NCBI RefSeq assembly: GCF_014640335.1
Contig: NZ_BMGT01000002.1
Location: 744,001-808,000, forward strand
Origin: Edaphobacter dinghuensis
GTDB lineage: Bacteria > Acidobacteriota > Terriglobia > Terriglobales > Acidobacteriaceae
DNA length: 64,000 bases
Direction: 5' to 3'
Part shown: in pieces, positions 8,814 to 17,617 of the stretch
How positions within the stretch are numbered: position 1 is the first letter of the stretch
How the letters are laid out: every line of letters starts with the position of its first letter
Made by a program: the position numbers and the translations under genes
Notes under the pieces: generated by a model
Database searches by the model: none
What the model was told of the DNA's origin: nothing
The model's input: the letters and a program-made list of their open reading frames with translations, nothing else

Positions 8814-11017
8814 CGCAGATAGGCCTCGGTCAAGCCTCCATCGACGGGGATGAGATGGCCCGTTGTGCAGCGTGCCAACGGTCCGGCGAGGAACATGATC
8901 GCCTGCGCGCAGTCCTTCGGGTCGATGGGCTGATGCGTCAGCGTGCGCGTGGCATAGAACTTCGCCAACTCGTTGCGCAGGCCGTCATCGGTGTCCTTCT
9001 CGTCGAAGGGCAGCTTATACTTCTTGAGCGATGCGATGACACGGTCGCGTGGGAACATGGTCGATCCCTTAACTACTGTGGCAGGAGAGATTCCATTGAC
9101 ACGCACCTTCGGCGAAAGCGAGACCGCAAGCTCTCGCACCAAATGGCTCAACGCGGCCTTGCTGACGTCATAGGCTTCGCTGCCGCGCTTCGCAACAACC
9201 GCGTTGGCCGAACTCGTCAGCACGACGCTGGCATCGATTCCCTGCTCCGTAAACACCTTTGATGCCTCATCGGTCAGCAGATAGTTTGCCGTAACATTGA
9301 CCTCCAGCGTCAACGCCCACTGCGCGTCTGTGATAATTCCATCGGGCGACGATGGGAAAAGCGCGGCCGTGTTGATGAGAATGTCGATGCCGCCAAATTG
9401 CTTAACCGTTGCATCCAACGCGGCCTTGATGGCTTTGCGGTCGCGGATGTCGATACTCACCCAGCTTACGGCTTCTTTGCCCGCAATCGCCTTCGTCTCC
9501 TCGGCGACAGCCTCTGCACCCTTCACATCGCGGTCTGCAATCACAACATGCGCGCCACGCTCGGCCGCCAGCAACGCAACTTCGCGACCAATACCGCTGC
9601 CGCCACCGACGATAAGAGCTACGCGACGGCTCAATTCCTTCTCCGCAGGCTGGCGGCGAATCTTCGCCTCTTCGAGCTTCCAATATTCAATGCGGAAGGC
9701 CTCGCTCGGCGGCAGAGCAACGTAGTTCGAGTACACCGTAAACTGATCAACCGAAGCAGCCGGTCCAGCCTGCGGAATCTCCTTGCACTCCACGCCTGCC
9801 CCCAGCGCTCCGGCACCCTGCATCACGCCAATTGCGTTGATATAAAATTCGCCGGTGATACGCGACTCGGTCTTGTTCTTGCCGAAGCTGAACATACCTA
9901 CACCCGGTACCAACACAACTGTCGGGCTGGCATCGCGCAGTGCGGGAGAATCCGGCAGCGCATGCTTCTTGTAATACTCCGCATACTCCGCGCGATAGGT
10001 TTCTAACGCTGTCTCCACTAGTTCCTTCAACTCCGCTGGATCGCCGGCCGGATTCCACTTAATGAACATTGGGCGAATCTTGGTGCGGATAAAGTGATCG
10101 GGACAGCTTGTGCCAAGGTGCGCCAGCTTCTCTGCCTGCGCCGAGTTCACGAATTCCAGTACCTGCGGCAGATCCGAGTAGCTTCCAATCCAACGCTGCT
10201 TACGCGAGACCACACCGCGTAGGTGCGGCATAATCTGCAAGGCAATCTCCGCGCGGTCTTCGCGAGTCTTCGTCTGGCCGCCGCCGAAGTGCTTGTGTCC
10301 CGCCGTTGCACCATGTCGCTCAATAAATTGTCCAAGCTGGTCGATGATCGTGATCGTGTTCAGGTAGCTTTCGCGCTGCGTGTTACCCCACGTAAACAAA
10401 CCGTGACCGCCTAGCACTACTCCATCGCAGCCAGGCGTGTCCTCGACGATCTTGCGCAGCATCATCCCAAGCTCAAAACCAGGGCGCTGCCATGGGAGCC
10501 ACGCCAGCTTGTGGCCAAACTCCTTGTTAAACTCCTCCATCTTGATCTTCCCATTCGCCGAGGCTGCCAATGCGATTCCCCAGTCCGGGTGCAGATGGTC
10601 TACATGTGGAAACGGCAAAAATCCATGCAGCGGCGTGTCGATAGAGGCAGCAACTGGATTGTTGCCGAACGTGCACAGCGGATACATGTCCACCATCTCA
10701 TCTTCCAGTTCGACGCCGCGATATGCCTTCTCAAGCGCTAACAGCTTGTCGAGATAAAGAGTCGCAAACCCGGTCCGCTTAATGCTGCCCAAATCGCCAC
10801 CACTGCCCTTCACCCAAAGAACCTGCTTCGTCTTGCCATCCAGGGAATCAACCTGCTCCAACTTCGAGCTGGTGTTGCCCCCGCCAAAGTTTGTAATCCG
10901 CAGGTCCGATCCCAGCAGGTTCGACCGGTAGCGTAGCAGCTCCGGTCCATCCAGCTTCGCTGCTACTGCATCATCCCAACGATCTTCAAGAAACCGCAGA
11001 CCACTCTTTGCCACCAT
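8810..11017 (-). CDS. Bifunctional rhamnulose-1-phosphate aldolase / lactaldehyde dehydrogenase (aldolase-SDR fusion)
   Basis: A 735-residue fusion. Residues 1 to about 440 are a class II (zinc) aldolase of the RhaD/fuculose aldolase type with the metal-binding segment HVDHLHPDWG and GGHGLFTWG. Residues 465-735 are a short-chain dehydrogenase with ALIVGGGSGIGREVALLAAE (NAD-binding) and YDVSKAAL (catalytic Tyr/Lys). By analogy with the bacterial RhaEW-type enzyme it would cleave L-rhamnulose-1-phosphate to DHAP and L-lactaldehyde and oxidise the latter to L-lactate. ATG 11017 is chosen because AGAGG lies about ten bases upstream; a GTG-type extension to 11050 lacks support. The stop overlaps the rhaB start. 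Confidence 0.92.
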   Translation of the reverse strand: MVAKSGLRFLEDRWDDAVAAKLDGPELLRYRSNLLGSDLRITNFGGGNTSSKLEQVDSLDGKTKQVLWVKGSGGDLGSIKRTGFATLYLDKLLALEKAYRGVELEDEMVDMYPLCTFGNNPVAASIDTPLHGFLPFPHVDHLHPDWGIALAASANGKIKMEEFNKEFGHKLAWLPWQRPGFELGMMLRKIVEDTPGCDGVVLGGHGLFTWGNTQRESYLNTITIIDQLGQFIERHGATAGHKHFGGGQTKTREDRAEIALQIMPHLRGVVSRKQRWIGSYSDLPQVLEFVNSAQAEKLAHLGTSCPDHFIRTKIRPMFIKWNPAGDPAELKELVETALETYRAEYAEYYKKHALPDSPALRDASPTVVLVPGVGMFSFGKNKTESRITGEFYINAIGVMQGAGALGAGVECKEIPQAGPAASVDQFTVYSNYVALPPSEAFRIEYWKLEEAKIRRQPAEKELSRRVALIVGGGSGIGREVALLAAERGAHVVIADRDVKGAEAVAEETKAIAGKEAVSWVSIDIRDRKAIKAALDATVKQFGGIDILINTAALFPSSPDGIITDAQWALTLEVNVTANYLLTDEASKVFTEQGIDASVVLTSSANAVVAKRGSEAYDVSKAALSHLVRELAVSLSPKVRVNGISPATVVKGSTMFPRDRVIASLKKYKLPFDEKDTDDGLRNELAKFYATRTLTHQPIDPKDCAQAIMFLAGPLARCTTGHLIPVDGGLTEAYLR

Positions 11018-11056
11018 CGTATTGACCTCTTCGTTAGATCTGAATCCCAACTATCA

Positions 11057-11099
11057 TTTCACACGAAACACCAATACAGCAACTATTTCCAATCGGAAA
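11057..11099. promoter_or_regulatory. Two TTTC...GAAA palindromes upstream of the aldolase fusion
   Basis: TTTC-ACAC-GAAA lies at 11057-11068 and TTTCC-AATC-GGAAA at 11086-11099, 40 and 69 bases upstream of the fusion gene's ATG. The second has the same half-site spacing (TTTC-N6-GAAA) as the palindrome in front of the nearby regulator gene (12987-13000). They are candidate operators; no binding data can be read from sequence alone. Confidence 0.4.
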
Positions 11100-11153
11100 A
11101 TACCACACAAAATCCCCACAGTACCTAACCGCACGGCAGCACTCGATCCCAAG

Positions 11154-11780
11154 CTAGATTGCGGCTACTCTGCGCCGCCGCAGTACCATAAGACCCACCA
11201 CTCCCGTACTCAAAAACACAATTGACATCGGCTCGGAAACTGGAGATGCGTCAGATAGCTTGGCCTGGAATGTCTCACCGTCTTCGAAGCCGGTAATGTG
11301 AAGCAAGCCGACGCTGGTGTAGAAATCTTCAGGATAGACCTGTGGAAATGTAAAGTTCGAGAAATTGCTCACGGCATCGTAAGGTCCTGTCTCGACACCG
11401 AAGAACGCACCACCCAGCGGGTCTATATTCGACAGATAGGCTGTTCCCGACGGATCTACAACAAACTCGGCCGGGCCGATCAGAGTCGCCAGATTCACCC
11501 CGTTATAACTGACCACGCCAATTCCCGACCGATTCACGATGAAATCCGATCCTGGAATGTCCGTATAAAAATCTCCTGAAGTCGTTACGTTGTCCGTGTC
11601 CGCGTAGATCGTCACAGTGAGAACCGGGCCGGGGTCAAACTCATGGTAGGTGCCCGCATAACTGATCCCATTCAGGGTAAAGAAATCGTTACTTGTGAAA
11701 ATGTATTGAATAGGCGTTGCATTCGCGAAAGAACCGCAAATCAGCCCAAATATCATTCCGGCGATCAATTTTATATTCAT
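11154..11780 (-). CDS. PEP-CTERM-type exported protein
   Basis: A 208-residue secreted protein with unknown beta-rich body. It has an N-terminal signal peptide (MNIKLIAGMIFGLICGSFANA, cut near residue 21) and a C-terminal tripartite sorting signal: S-E-P (about 182-184) in place of P-E-P, a hydrophobic segment SIVFLSTGVVGLMVL, then RRRR. Proteins with this tail are processed by exosortase/archaeosortase-like enzymes and end up at the cell surface or in exopolysaccharide. No exosortase gene is in this window. A very strong GAAGGAGGT lies 10 bases before the ATG. It is placed between the regulator and the rhamnulose-phosphate aldolase gene on the same strand, so a role linked to rhamnose-rich polymer is possible but unproven. 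Confidence 0.8.
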   Translation of the reverse strand: MNIKLIAGMIFGLICGSFANATPIQYIFTSNDFFTLNGISYAGTYHEFDPGPVLTVTIYADTDNVTTSGDFYTDIPGSDFIVNRSGIGVVSYNGVNLATLIGPAEFVVDPSGTAYLSNIDPLGGAFFGVETGPYDAVSNFSNFTFPQVYPEDFYTSVGLLHITGFEDGETFQAKLSDASPVSEPMSIVFLSTGVVGLMVLRRRRVAAI

Positions 11781-11840
11781 GATAGAAAAACCTCCTTCAA
11801 GGTCTGTCGCCCTCGCAAATCAACTAGCCTTCCCACCTGC

Positions 11841-12929
11841 CTATTCCAGCATCTTCTGCGTCACCATCTTGTGCGCGACGTAATTGTACGGCGGCACAGT
11901 CTGTCCTCGCAGCAGTTGTAAGCCCAAATGCACCAGGCTTGGCCCATAGGAGCTTGCCTCATGCGACACGGAGCCGATCAGGGGCGACTTGTCGCGGCGC
12001 ATCTCCGCAATCGCCTCGGCGATGCAGTCCTGCCCCACCACAACGACATGCTTGTCCCGCTTCAACTCCCTCACCGCATCGACCGCGCCCAGCGCGCTCG
12101 AATCCGTGGCTGCTGCAACCAGAATGTGCTTGTCCTTGGGATGCCGCTGCAGGAAGTCCATAATTAATTTCTTGCTGCGCTCGCGCATTCCTCGGGCATC
12201 CATGCGGACAAACAGTTCTACCGGAAGATCGGAGATGCCATTACGCACCCCTTCGAACGCGCCTGTGATCCGGCTCTGCACTAGCGGCCCGGCCTCAGCC
12301 AGATCCAACCCCAGCACCCACTCCACCTTGCCATCCCAGTTCGCCACCGCATGGGCTGCAAGCGTTTCACCAGCCTCGATACCGACGCGATAGTTATCCA
12401 CGCCAAAATACGTCGCATGGGGATGCGGGATATCGATCGCAATTAACGGGATGTTCGCCCCGGCGATCTTGTCACCAATCATCGGCGCGACCTCCTGCTC
12501 TACCTGGAACTCGATCACTAGGTCGACCTTGCTACGCACAAATTCCTCTGCATTCTTAAGGGCGGTCCCGGCATCGTAACGGTTGTCGAGAATCATCAGG
12601 TCCACGCCAACCGAGGCTGCCGCATCCTTCAGGCTCTCAGTCACCTCGTTCGAAAAGGGCATGTCGGCACTCTGTCCGGCAAATCCAAACCGCATCTTTT
12701 TGGGTCGCGTCACCTGCCGGTACAACCCGTCGGGAGACTGCGACAGATACCCGCGATGCACAAACGTCTTCAGAATCCGGTAGACCGTTGTTTTGGAGAT
12801 CCGCGTCTTGCGATGAATCGCCTCCAGCGTCATCGGCTGGTTCTCTTCCTGTAAAAGCTCAAGGATATCCAGCGCCTTGGATAGCACAGGAATCAAATAA
12901 AGTCTCTTCGTCGTTTTACGCACCGGCAT
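11841..12929 (-). CDS. IclR-type HTH / periplasmic-binding-protein hybrid transcriptional regulator
   Basis: A 362-residue regulator. Residues about 15-72 form an IclR-like winged helix (VLSKALDILELLQEE, then ISKTTVYRILKTFVHRGYLS). Residues about 80-360 are a RbsB/Peripla_BP_4-type sugar-binding domain (MRFGFAGQSADMPFSNEV, VDLVIEFQVEQEVAP, AAATDSSALGAVDA, VVVVGQDCIAEA). This is the layout of a LacI regulator but with an IclR-type DNA-binding head. Its place beside rhamnose genes on the same strand makes L-rhamnose or a derivative the likely ligand. ATG 12929 follows AGAGGGAG; a GTG at 12953 is less likely. A TTTCGTTAATGAAA palindrome lies 58 bases upstream, suggesting autoregulation. Confidence 0.85.
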   Translation of the reverse strand: MPVRKTTKRLYLIPVLSKALDILELLQEENQPMTLEAIHRKTRISKTTVYRILKTFVHRGYLSQSPDGLYRQVTRPKKMRFGFAGQSADMPFSNEVTESLKDAAASVGVDLMILDNRYDAGTALKNAEEFVRSKVDLVIEFQVEQEVAPMIGDKIAGANIPLIAIDIPHPHATYFGVDNYRVGIEAGETLAAHAVANWDGKVEWVLGLDLAEAGPLVQSRITGAFEGVRNGISDLPVELFVRMDARGMRERSKKLIMDFLQRHPKDKHILVAAATDSSALGAVDAVRELKRDKHVVVVGQDCIAEAIAEMRRDKSPLIGSVSHEASSYGPSLVHLGLQLLRGQTVPPYNYVAHKMVTQKMLE

Positions 12930-12986
12930 AATCTCCCTCTGAGGAGCGACCACTCAGACGCTCCATTATGCGACAAATAGATGCAG

Positions 12987-13000
12987 TTTCGTTAATGAAA
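12987..13000. promoter_or_regulatory. Palindromic operator candidate upstream of the hybrid regulator
   Basis: TTTCGTTAATGAAA is an imperfect 14-bp palindrome (TTTC-N6-GAAA) 58 bases from the regulator's ATG. Related palindromes precede the aldolase fusion gene (11086-11099) and rhaI (17682-17697), which is what a common regulator would need. Confidence 0.4.
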
Positions 13001-13040
13001 TCAATAGCCTGCAAGAAATCCTTTATCACAAAAAATTCTC

Positions 13041-13091
13041 CTCTTGACAATCTAGTGGAGCAACAATATACCTCTAGACAATCAAGAGGAG
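13041..13091 (+). promoter_or_regulatory. padR-ADOP promoter with two 20-bp direct-repeat operators
   Basis: A sigma-70-type promoter is clear: TTGACA (13044-13049), 17-base spacer, TATACC (13067-13072). It is embedded in two near-identical 20-bp repeats, CTCTTGACAATCTAGTGGAG (13041-13060) and CTCTAGACAATCAAGAGGAG (13072-13091). They match at 17 of 20 positions and start 31 bp apart, about three helical turns. The first covers the -35 box. The second covers the initiation region and supplies the ribosome binding site AGAGGAG, six bases before the padR ATG. The arrangement predicts repression by PadR of its own operon. Confidence 0.7.
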
Positions 13092-13097
13092 TGATTC

Positions 13098-13427
13098 ATG
13101 GCTGGCAAACCCAGTGATCTTATTCAGGGAACCCTCGAAATGCTGATCCTTAAAACCCTTGCACTGGAGCCGATGCACGGCTATGGAGTTGCTCTTCGCA
13201 TCGAGCAGATGAGCAATGGAGTCTTTCGCGTTAACCCCGGCTCGCTCTTTCCCGCCCTCAGCCGACTCGAACGCGCCGCGCGCATCAAGGCAGAATGGCG
13301 CGCCACCGAGAACAACCGCCGCGCCAAGTATTACCTGCTTACCGAGCAGGGCCGCAAAGCGCTCAAGGAAGAGACCCAGCAATGGAGTCGCCAACTAGCC
13401 GCCATCACCAGCATCCTCGAAGCCTGA
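13098..13427 (+). CDS. PadR-family transcriptional regulator
   Basis: A 109-residue small PadR protein, normal for subfamily 2. It opens with MAGKPSDLIQGTLEMLILKTL, has LEPMHGYGVALRIEQMS (helix-turn-helix region) and NPGSLFPALSRLERAA (recognition helix and wing), then RRAKYYLLTEQGRKAL, and ends with the dimerisation helix. The ribosome binding site AGAGGAG lies inside a repeated operator. The stop is ten bases before the ADOP gene start, so the two are one operon. In Acidobacteria PadR genes are recurrently placed just before duplicated orphan permeases, and autorepression is expected. Confidence 0.93.
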   Translation: MAGKPSDLIQGTLEMLILKTLALEPMHGYGVALRIEQMSNGVFRVNPGSLFPALSRLERAARIKAEWRATENNRRAKYYLLTEQGRKALKEETQQWSRQLAAITSILEA

Positions 13428-13437
13428 CGGAGCCACT

Positions 13438-16308
13438 ATGCCAATCTTGCGAAGTTTTATCAGCGGAATCCAGGCGTTCTTTCACAAGGAACAGCGAAGC
13501 CAAGACATGGATGAAGAGCTTCAGGCATTTCAGGAAGCCTCTATGCAGGAAAAAATTCGTCAGGGCATGAGCGATCAGCAGGCACGGCGCGCAGCCCGCG
13601 TTGAGATGGGCAGCACAGAGACCGTGAAGCACAAGATCAGAGCCTCAGGTTGGGAGTCTACCGCCGAAAGTATCTGGCAGGATATCCGCTTCAGCCTGCG
13701 CATGATGGCCAAAAGCCCCGGCTTCACTGCCGTTGCCGTCCTCTCGCTTGCGCTTGGCATCGGGGCTAACACTGCCATCTTTACGCTTATCAATCAGGTC
13801 CTCCTCCGAAATCTCCCGGTGCGCAATCCGCAGCAACTCGTCACCTTCGGTAATTCCGAGGGTGGAGGCGTCCTCGGCGGCGTCGATCTTGGCAGCTATG
13901 GCATGTTTCCCTGGTACTTTGCTCGCCAGCTCCAGGCCAATCCTGGTCCCTTCCAGGGTGTCGCCTCTTATTTGAGCTTTTCTCCAAAGGTAAGCGTGCG
14001 ACTCTCCGATACGGGCAAAAATGCCTCCAACAACAACGCCATCCTAGTTCCAGCCAATCTCGTCTCCGGCAACTATTTCAGCGTTATTGGAGCACAACCA
14101 CTTCTCGGCCGCGCTATCACTCCCGCAGATGATGCAACTCCCGGCAACGGCGCCGTCGTCGTCCTTAGCTATCATTTCTGGCAGCAGACACTCTCGGCCG
14201 ATCCCGCTGTTCTCGGCAAAACAATCACCATCAACAGTACCCCCTTCACAATCATCGGAGTCATGCCTGAAGCCTTTCACGGTATCAAGGTTGATCTTGA
14301 GCCAATCGAACTCTGGTCACCGATTACGATGCAACCAGTAATCCAGCAGGGGCCTTCTCTACTTACACCGCAAAACGGGGCCTACTTTCTGCATCTTTTC
14401 GGCCGCCTCAGCCCTGAGGCCACAACCAATAAAGCCGCGCTCGCACAGAGCCAGGCATGGCTCGACCAGCAGATCCGAACCGGTGTCCGCGCGAATGAAG
14501 GCACACCTATCCCTCCTGCGCGCCAACAAGAGATCAATCGCATCACGGTTCCCCTCCTCTCCGCTGCGAATGGGGTTTCCTCCATCCGCAGTCAATATGG
14601 AGACTCGCTGCGAATCCTCATGGCTGTGGTCGCGTTGGTCCTTCTCATCGCCTGTGCGAACCTCGCCAACTTTCTCCTTGCCCGCGCCGCCACACGTCAG
14701 CGCGAAATAGCCACGCGCCTCGCACTTGGCTCCAGCCGTGCGCGCATTGTCCGCCAATGCCTCATCGAAACCATGCTTCTCGCCCTCTCAGGCGGCCTTC
14801 TCGGACTGGGCATCGCCTTCGCTACCACTCATGCCTTGATTGTCTTTTTCAGCCAGGGCAATCCCTATATTGCGATGAGCTCCACACCAGATCTTGCCGT
14901 CCTACTCTTCACCCTCACCGTCTCTCTTGTGACTGGACTTCTCTTCGGGCTCGCACCGGCACTCACTGCCGTACGCACCGGCTCTGCGACCACACTTAGC
15001 TCCAACGCGCGCACTGCGCAAAGCAGCGGAGGCAAAGCGTCGCGCTTCTGGCCCAAGACTCTCGTTACCGCCCAGGTTACGTTGTCACTTCTCCTGCTTG
15101 TCGGCGCTGGCCTCTTCCTTCGCACGCTTCGTAATCTGCAAAATCAGGACTACGGCTTCGAGCGCACCCATCTTCTTCTGGCAAACATCAACGCCCAGCT
15201 TGCAGGGTACAAACCAAGTCAAACTCCAGCTCTCTATCAAACACTCCTTGAGCATCTCTCCGCTCTTCCCGGCGTTCGCTCCGCGGCTCTCTCTGCCACA
15301 CCTCCCATCAGCTATAGCGCATGGAACTCAACGCTCGAACTCTCCGGCTACACCCCGGCGCCCAAAGAAGACATGAGTTCCATTCTTAACCGCGTCTCCG
15401 GCCAGTATTTCGAAACTGCGAACATTCCTATCGTCGCCGGACGCCCAATCACCCCAGCTGACTCTGCCAACAGCCTCAAAGTCGTCGTCATCAATCAAGC
15501 CATCGCCAACCATTTCTTTCCCAAAGGGGACGCTATTGGCCGGTCTCTTACCATCGACCTCGACGACGTTAGAGGCCCGTGGCGCATTGTAGGCATCGCC
15601 CGCGACACCAAAGCTCGCGGTCTCCGAGATGCAGAGCCTACCAGGATGACCTACATCCCCTTAGCTCAGATCGACGTCTTTGTCCCCGCTGCTACCGCTT
15701 CCTCTACGAGTTCAGTCAAATCAGCCGGCAACGCCACGCCGCCCCCTCTGGAAGAGAATCAAGATTGTTTTGCCGATACTATCCTGATCCGTACCACCGG
15801 CGATCCTGCTAAAACTATCGCAAGTCTCCGCGCTGCCGTAGCGACAATAGACTCTAACCTCACCCTGACGAACATCATCACGATCCACGATCAGGTCTCC
15901 ACCTTCATGACTCACGACGAGCTCATCTCTTCGCTCACCGCAATCTTCTCGCTGCTCGCCCTGATCCTTGCCAGCATCGGCCTCTATGGCGTGATGAGTT
16001 ATAATGTCGTTCGCCGCACCAACGAGATCGGCATCCGCATCGCGCTTGGCTCGCAACTTGGTGGCGTGCTCTGGATGATCATCAAAGAATCGCTTCTCCT
16101 GCTCGCTATAGGAATCGCCATCGGCGTCCCAGCCACACTAGCCACTGGGCGCACCATCCAATCGCAGCTCTTCGGCTTGAACGCCACCGACCCGCAGACC
16201 ATCGTCATGGCTATTCTGACAATCTCCGCGGTAACGCTCATCGCAGCCTGGCTCCCCGCCCAACGCGCAACCAAGGTCAACCCTGTCGTCGCCCTGCGTT
16301 ACGAATAG
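13438..16308 (+). CDS. ADOP-family (acidobacterial duplicated orphan permease) MacB/FtsX-like protein
   Basis: A 956-residue membrane protein. An N-terminal cytoplasmic segment (DEELQAFQEASMQEKIRQGM, residues about 25-44) is followed by a MacB-type periplasmic domain after the first membrane helix (AVAVLSLALGIGANTAIFTLIN, split as AVAVLSLALGIG then ANTAIFTLIN). The first FtsX membrane core is VVALVLLIACANLANFLLAR plus two helices. A second periplasmic domain follows, then a second FtsX core ending SLLALILASIGLYGVMSYNV and PAQRATKVNPVVALRYE. The duplicated architecture and absence of a linked ATPase gene define the ADOP family. Substrate is unknown; members are assumed to act in export or envelope processes. 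A 12-bp-stem terminator follows. Confidence 0.93.
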   Translation: MPILRSFISGIQAFFHKEQRSQDMDEELQAFQEASMQEKIRQGMSDQQARRAARVEMGSTETVKHKIRASGWESTAESIWQDIRFSLRMMAKSPGFTAVAVLSLALGIGANTAIFTLINQVLLRNLPVRNPQQLVTFGNSEGGGVLGGVDLGSYGMFPWYFARQLQANPGPFQGVASYLSFSPKVSVRLSDTGKNASNNNAILVPANLVSGNYFSVIGAQPLLGRAITPADDATPGNGAVVVLSYHFWQQTLSADPAVLGKTITINSTPFTIIGVMPEAFHGIKVDLEPIELWSPITMQPVIQQGPSLLTPQNGAYFLHLFGRLSPEATTNKAALAQSQAWLDQQIRTGVRANEGTPIPPARQQEINRITVPLLSAANGVSSIRSQYGDSLRILMAVVALVLLIACANLANFLLARAATRQREIATRLALGSSRARIVRQCLIETMLLALSGGLLGLGIAFATTHALIVFFSQGNPYIAMSSTPDLAVLLFTLTVSLVTGLLFGLAPALTAVRTGSATTLSSNARTAQSSGGKASRFWPKTLVTAQVTLSLLLLVGAGLFLRTLRNLQNQDYGFERTHLLLANINAQLAGYKPSQTPALYQTLLEHLSALPGVRSAALSATPPISYSAWNSTLELSGYTPAPKEDMSSILNRVSGQYFETANIPIVAGRPITPADSANSLKVVVINQAIANHFFPKGDAIGRSLTIDLDDVRGPWRIVGIARDTKARGLRDAEPTRMTYIPLAQIDVFVPAATASSTSSVKSAGNATPPPLEENQDCFADTILIRTTGDPAKTIASLRAAVATIDSNLTLTNIITIHDQVSTFMTHDELISSLTAIFSLLALILASIGLYGVMSYNVVRRTNEIGIRIALGSQLGGVLWMIIKESLLLLAIGIAIGVPATLATGRTIQSQLFGLNATDPQTIVMAILTISAVTLIAAWLPAQRATKVNPVVALRYE

Positions 16309-16317
16309 GCAAAGAAA

Positions 16318-16351
16318 ATGCGCCGTCCCCGGAACAGTAGGGACGGCGCAT
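16318..16351. terminator. Bidirectional terminator between ADOP gene and rhaI
   Basis: ATGCGCCGTCCC (16318-16329) and GGGACGGCGCAT (16340-16351) are a perfect 12-bp inverted repeat with a 10-base loop. It is flanked by AAAGAA on the left and TTCTTT on the right. It lies between two convergent genes and can end transcripts from both sides. Confidence 0.85.
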
Positions 16352-16374
16352 TCTTTGGATACGATCAGTGCACG

Positions 16375-17580
16375 TTACGCGTAGCTGGAGACACTGCGGG
16401 CATTCTTGCTGCCACGTTCGCGCGTCACCTTCTCCACGTAGCCGCTCTCTGCCAGCGCCTTCAGAGGATCGGCAGGCAGTCCGCGCGCAATCCGCCACTC
16501 GCGAACCACGGGACGTACATCCTGCCAGAACGCGGTGCGAAAACACTCTTCCGCTTCAACCAGGCGACATGCATCCTGCAGCTCAGCCAACTTATTCTGG
16601 TCGATCAGCGAAGCCTTTGCATAAAGCTCCTGTGCCGTCAGCACCGACTGCACCATTGCCTCGATCTTGCCCTTCAGGTTATGGCTCTGGTCGATCATGA
16701 AGGCGATATCTTTCCGCTCTTCGGATGTCGCGCTCACAATCTCATGGAAGATGCGGAATAGCTGGTACGGATCGATCGAACCTAACGTCAGGTCGTCATC
16801 GGCATACTTGCGGTCATTGAAGTGGAAACCGCCGAGCTGACCTAGTTGCAACAGCCAAGCCACAATCTGCTCGATGTTCGTTCCCTGGTAGTGGTGGCCT
16901 GTATCGACCAGTACCTTAGCCTGCGGCCCGGCATTGCGCGCCAGTTCCAACGCCATACCCCAATCTGCAATGTCCGTGTGATAAAAGGCAGGCTCGAAGG
17001 GCTTATACTCGACCAGCATCCGCTGGTCAGGGCCAAGCGCCGCGTGAGTTTTACCCAACACCTCCTGCATCCACTCGATACGCCGCCGCACGCTCTGCGT
17101 TCCCGGATAGTTGGAGCCGTCAGCGATCCACAGAGAAACGTCCTTCGATCCCAGAGCCTTGCCGATCTCCACCGAATCCAGCAGGTGTTGCAATGCAATT
17201 CCGCGAATCTCCGCGCTCGGATTTGCGATCGATCCGAACTTATATTCTGCATCTTGGAAGAGATTTGGATTGATGCCACCCGACTTCACTCCATACTTCT
17301 TCTCCAGTGCTTGGATGACAGGGACATCGGCCTTTCCGCCCGGCAGGTCCCACAACACATGAAGGGCAACCGTTGGGCTCGCTCCCGTCAGTGCGTTCAC
17401 CTGTGAAGCGTCGGCAAACTTTTCTTCCGTGGTCGTGGCGGCACCACCCTGTATAAACTTTCCGAACCGCGTGCCGGTATTGGCAAACCCCCACGAAGGC
17501 ACCTCAATTCGAAAGCTATCCAGAGCGCTCCATATCTTCTCTGCATCACGTCCTGCCGCACCTGCACCGTTTGTTGTCAT
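16375..17580 (-). CDS. rhaI: L-rhamnose isomerase (RhaI type)
   Basis: Converts L-rhamnose to L-rhamnulose. This is the TIM-barrel RhaI family (about 400 residues, related to xylose isomerase), not the E. coli RhaA family. It has 401 residues. Visible segments are SFRIEVPSWGFANTGTRFG near the N-terminus, SLWIADGSNYPGTQSVRRR, VEYKPFEPAFYHTD (metal-binding Glu), VLVDTGHHYQGTNIEQIV and LGGFHFNDRKYADDDL, the last carrying the metal-binding His/Asp set. A GTG at 17583 is an alternative start immediately before ATG 17580; both share a GAGGGG ribosome binding site. A 20-bp box (17618-17637) shared with the lutA-rhaT region and a palindrome (17682-17697) lie upstream. Confidence 0.93.
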   Translation of the reverse strand: MTTNGAGAAGRDAEKIWSALDSFRIEVPSWGFANTGTRFGKFIQGGAATTTEEKFADASQVNALTGASPTVALHVLWDLPGGKADVPVIQALEKKYGVKSGGINPNLFQDAEYKFGSIANPSAEIRGIALQHLLDSVEIGKALGSKDVSLWIADGSNYPGTQSVRRRIEWMQEVLGKTHAALGPDQRMLVEYKPFEPAFYHTDIADWGMALELARNAGPQAKVLVDTGHHYQGTNIEQIVAWLLQLGQLGGFHFNDRKYADDDLTLGSIDPYQLFRIFHEIVSATSEERKDIAFMIDQSHNLKGKIEAMVQSVLTAQELYAKASLIDQNKLAELQDACRLVEAEECFRTAFWQDVRPVVREWRIARGLPADPLKALAESGYVEKVTRERGSKNARSVSSYA

Positions 17581-17617
17581 CACAAAAATCCCCTCAATCC
17601 AGCAGCTACTAAAAATA

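Noticed and set aside
8657..9262. 201-residue plus-strand frame across the rhaB/aldolase junction
   Set aside because: It lies opposite two well-supported coupled genes and shows no independent signal.
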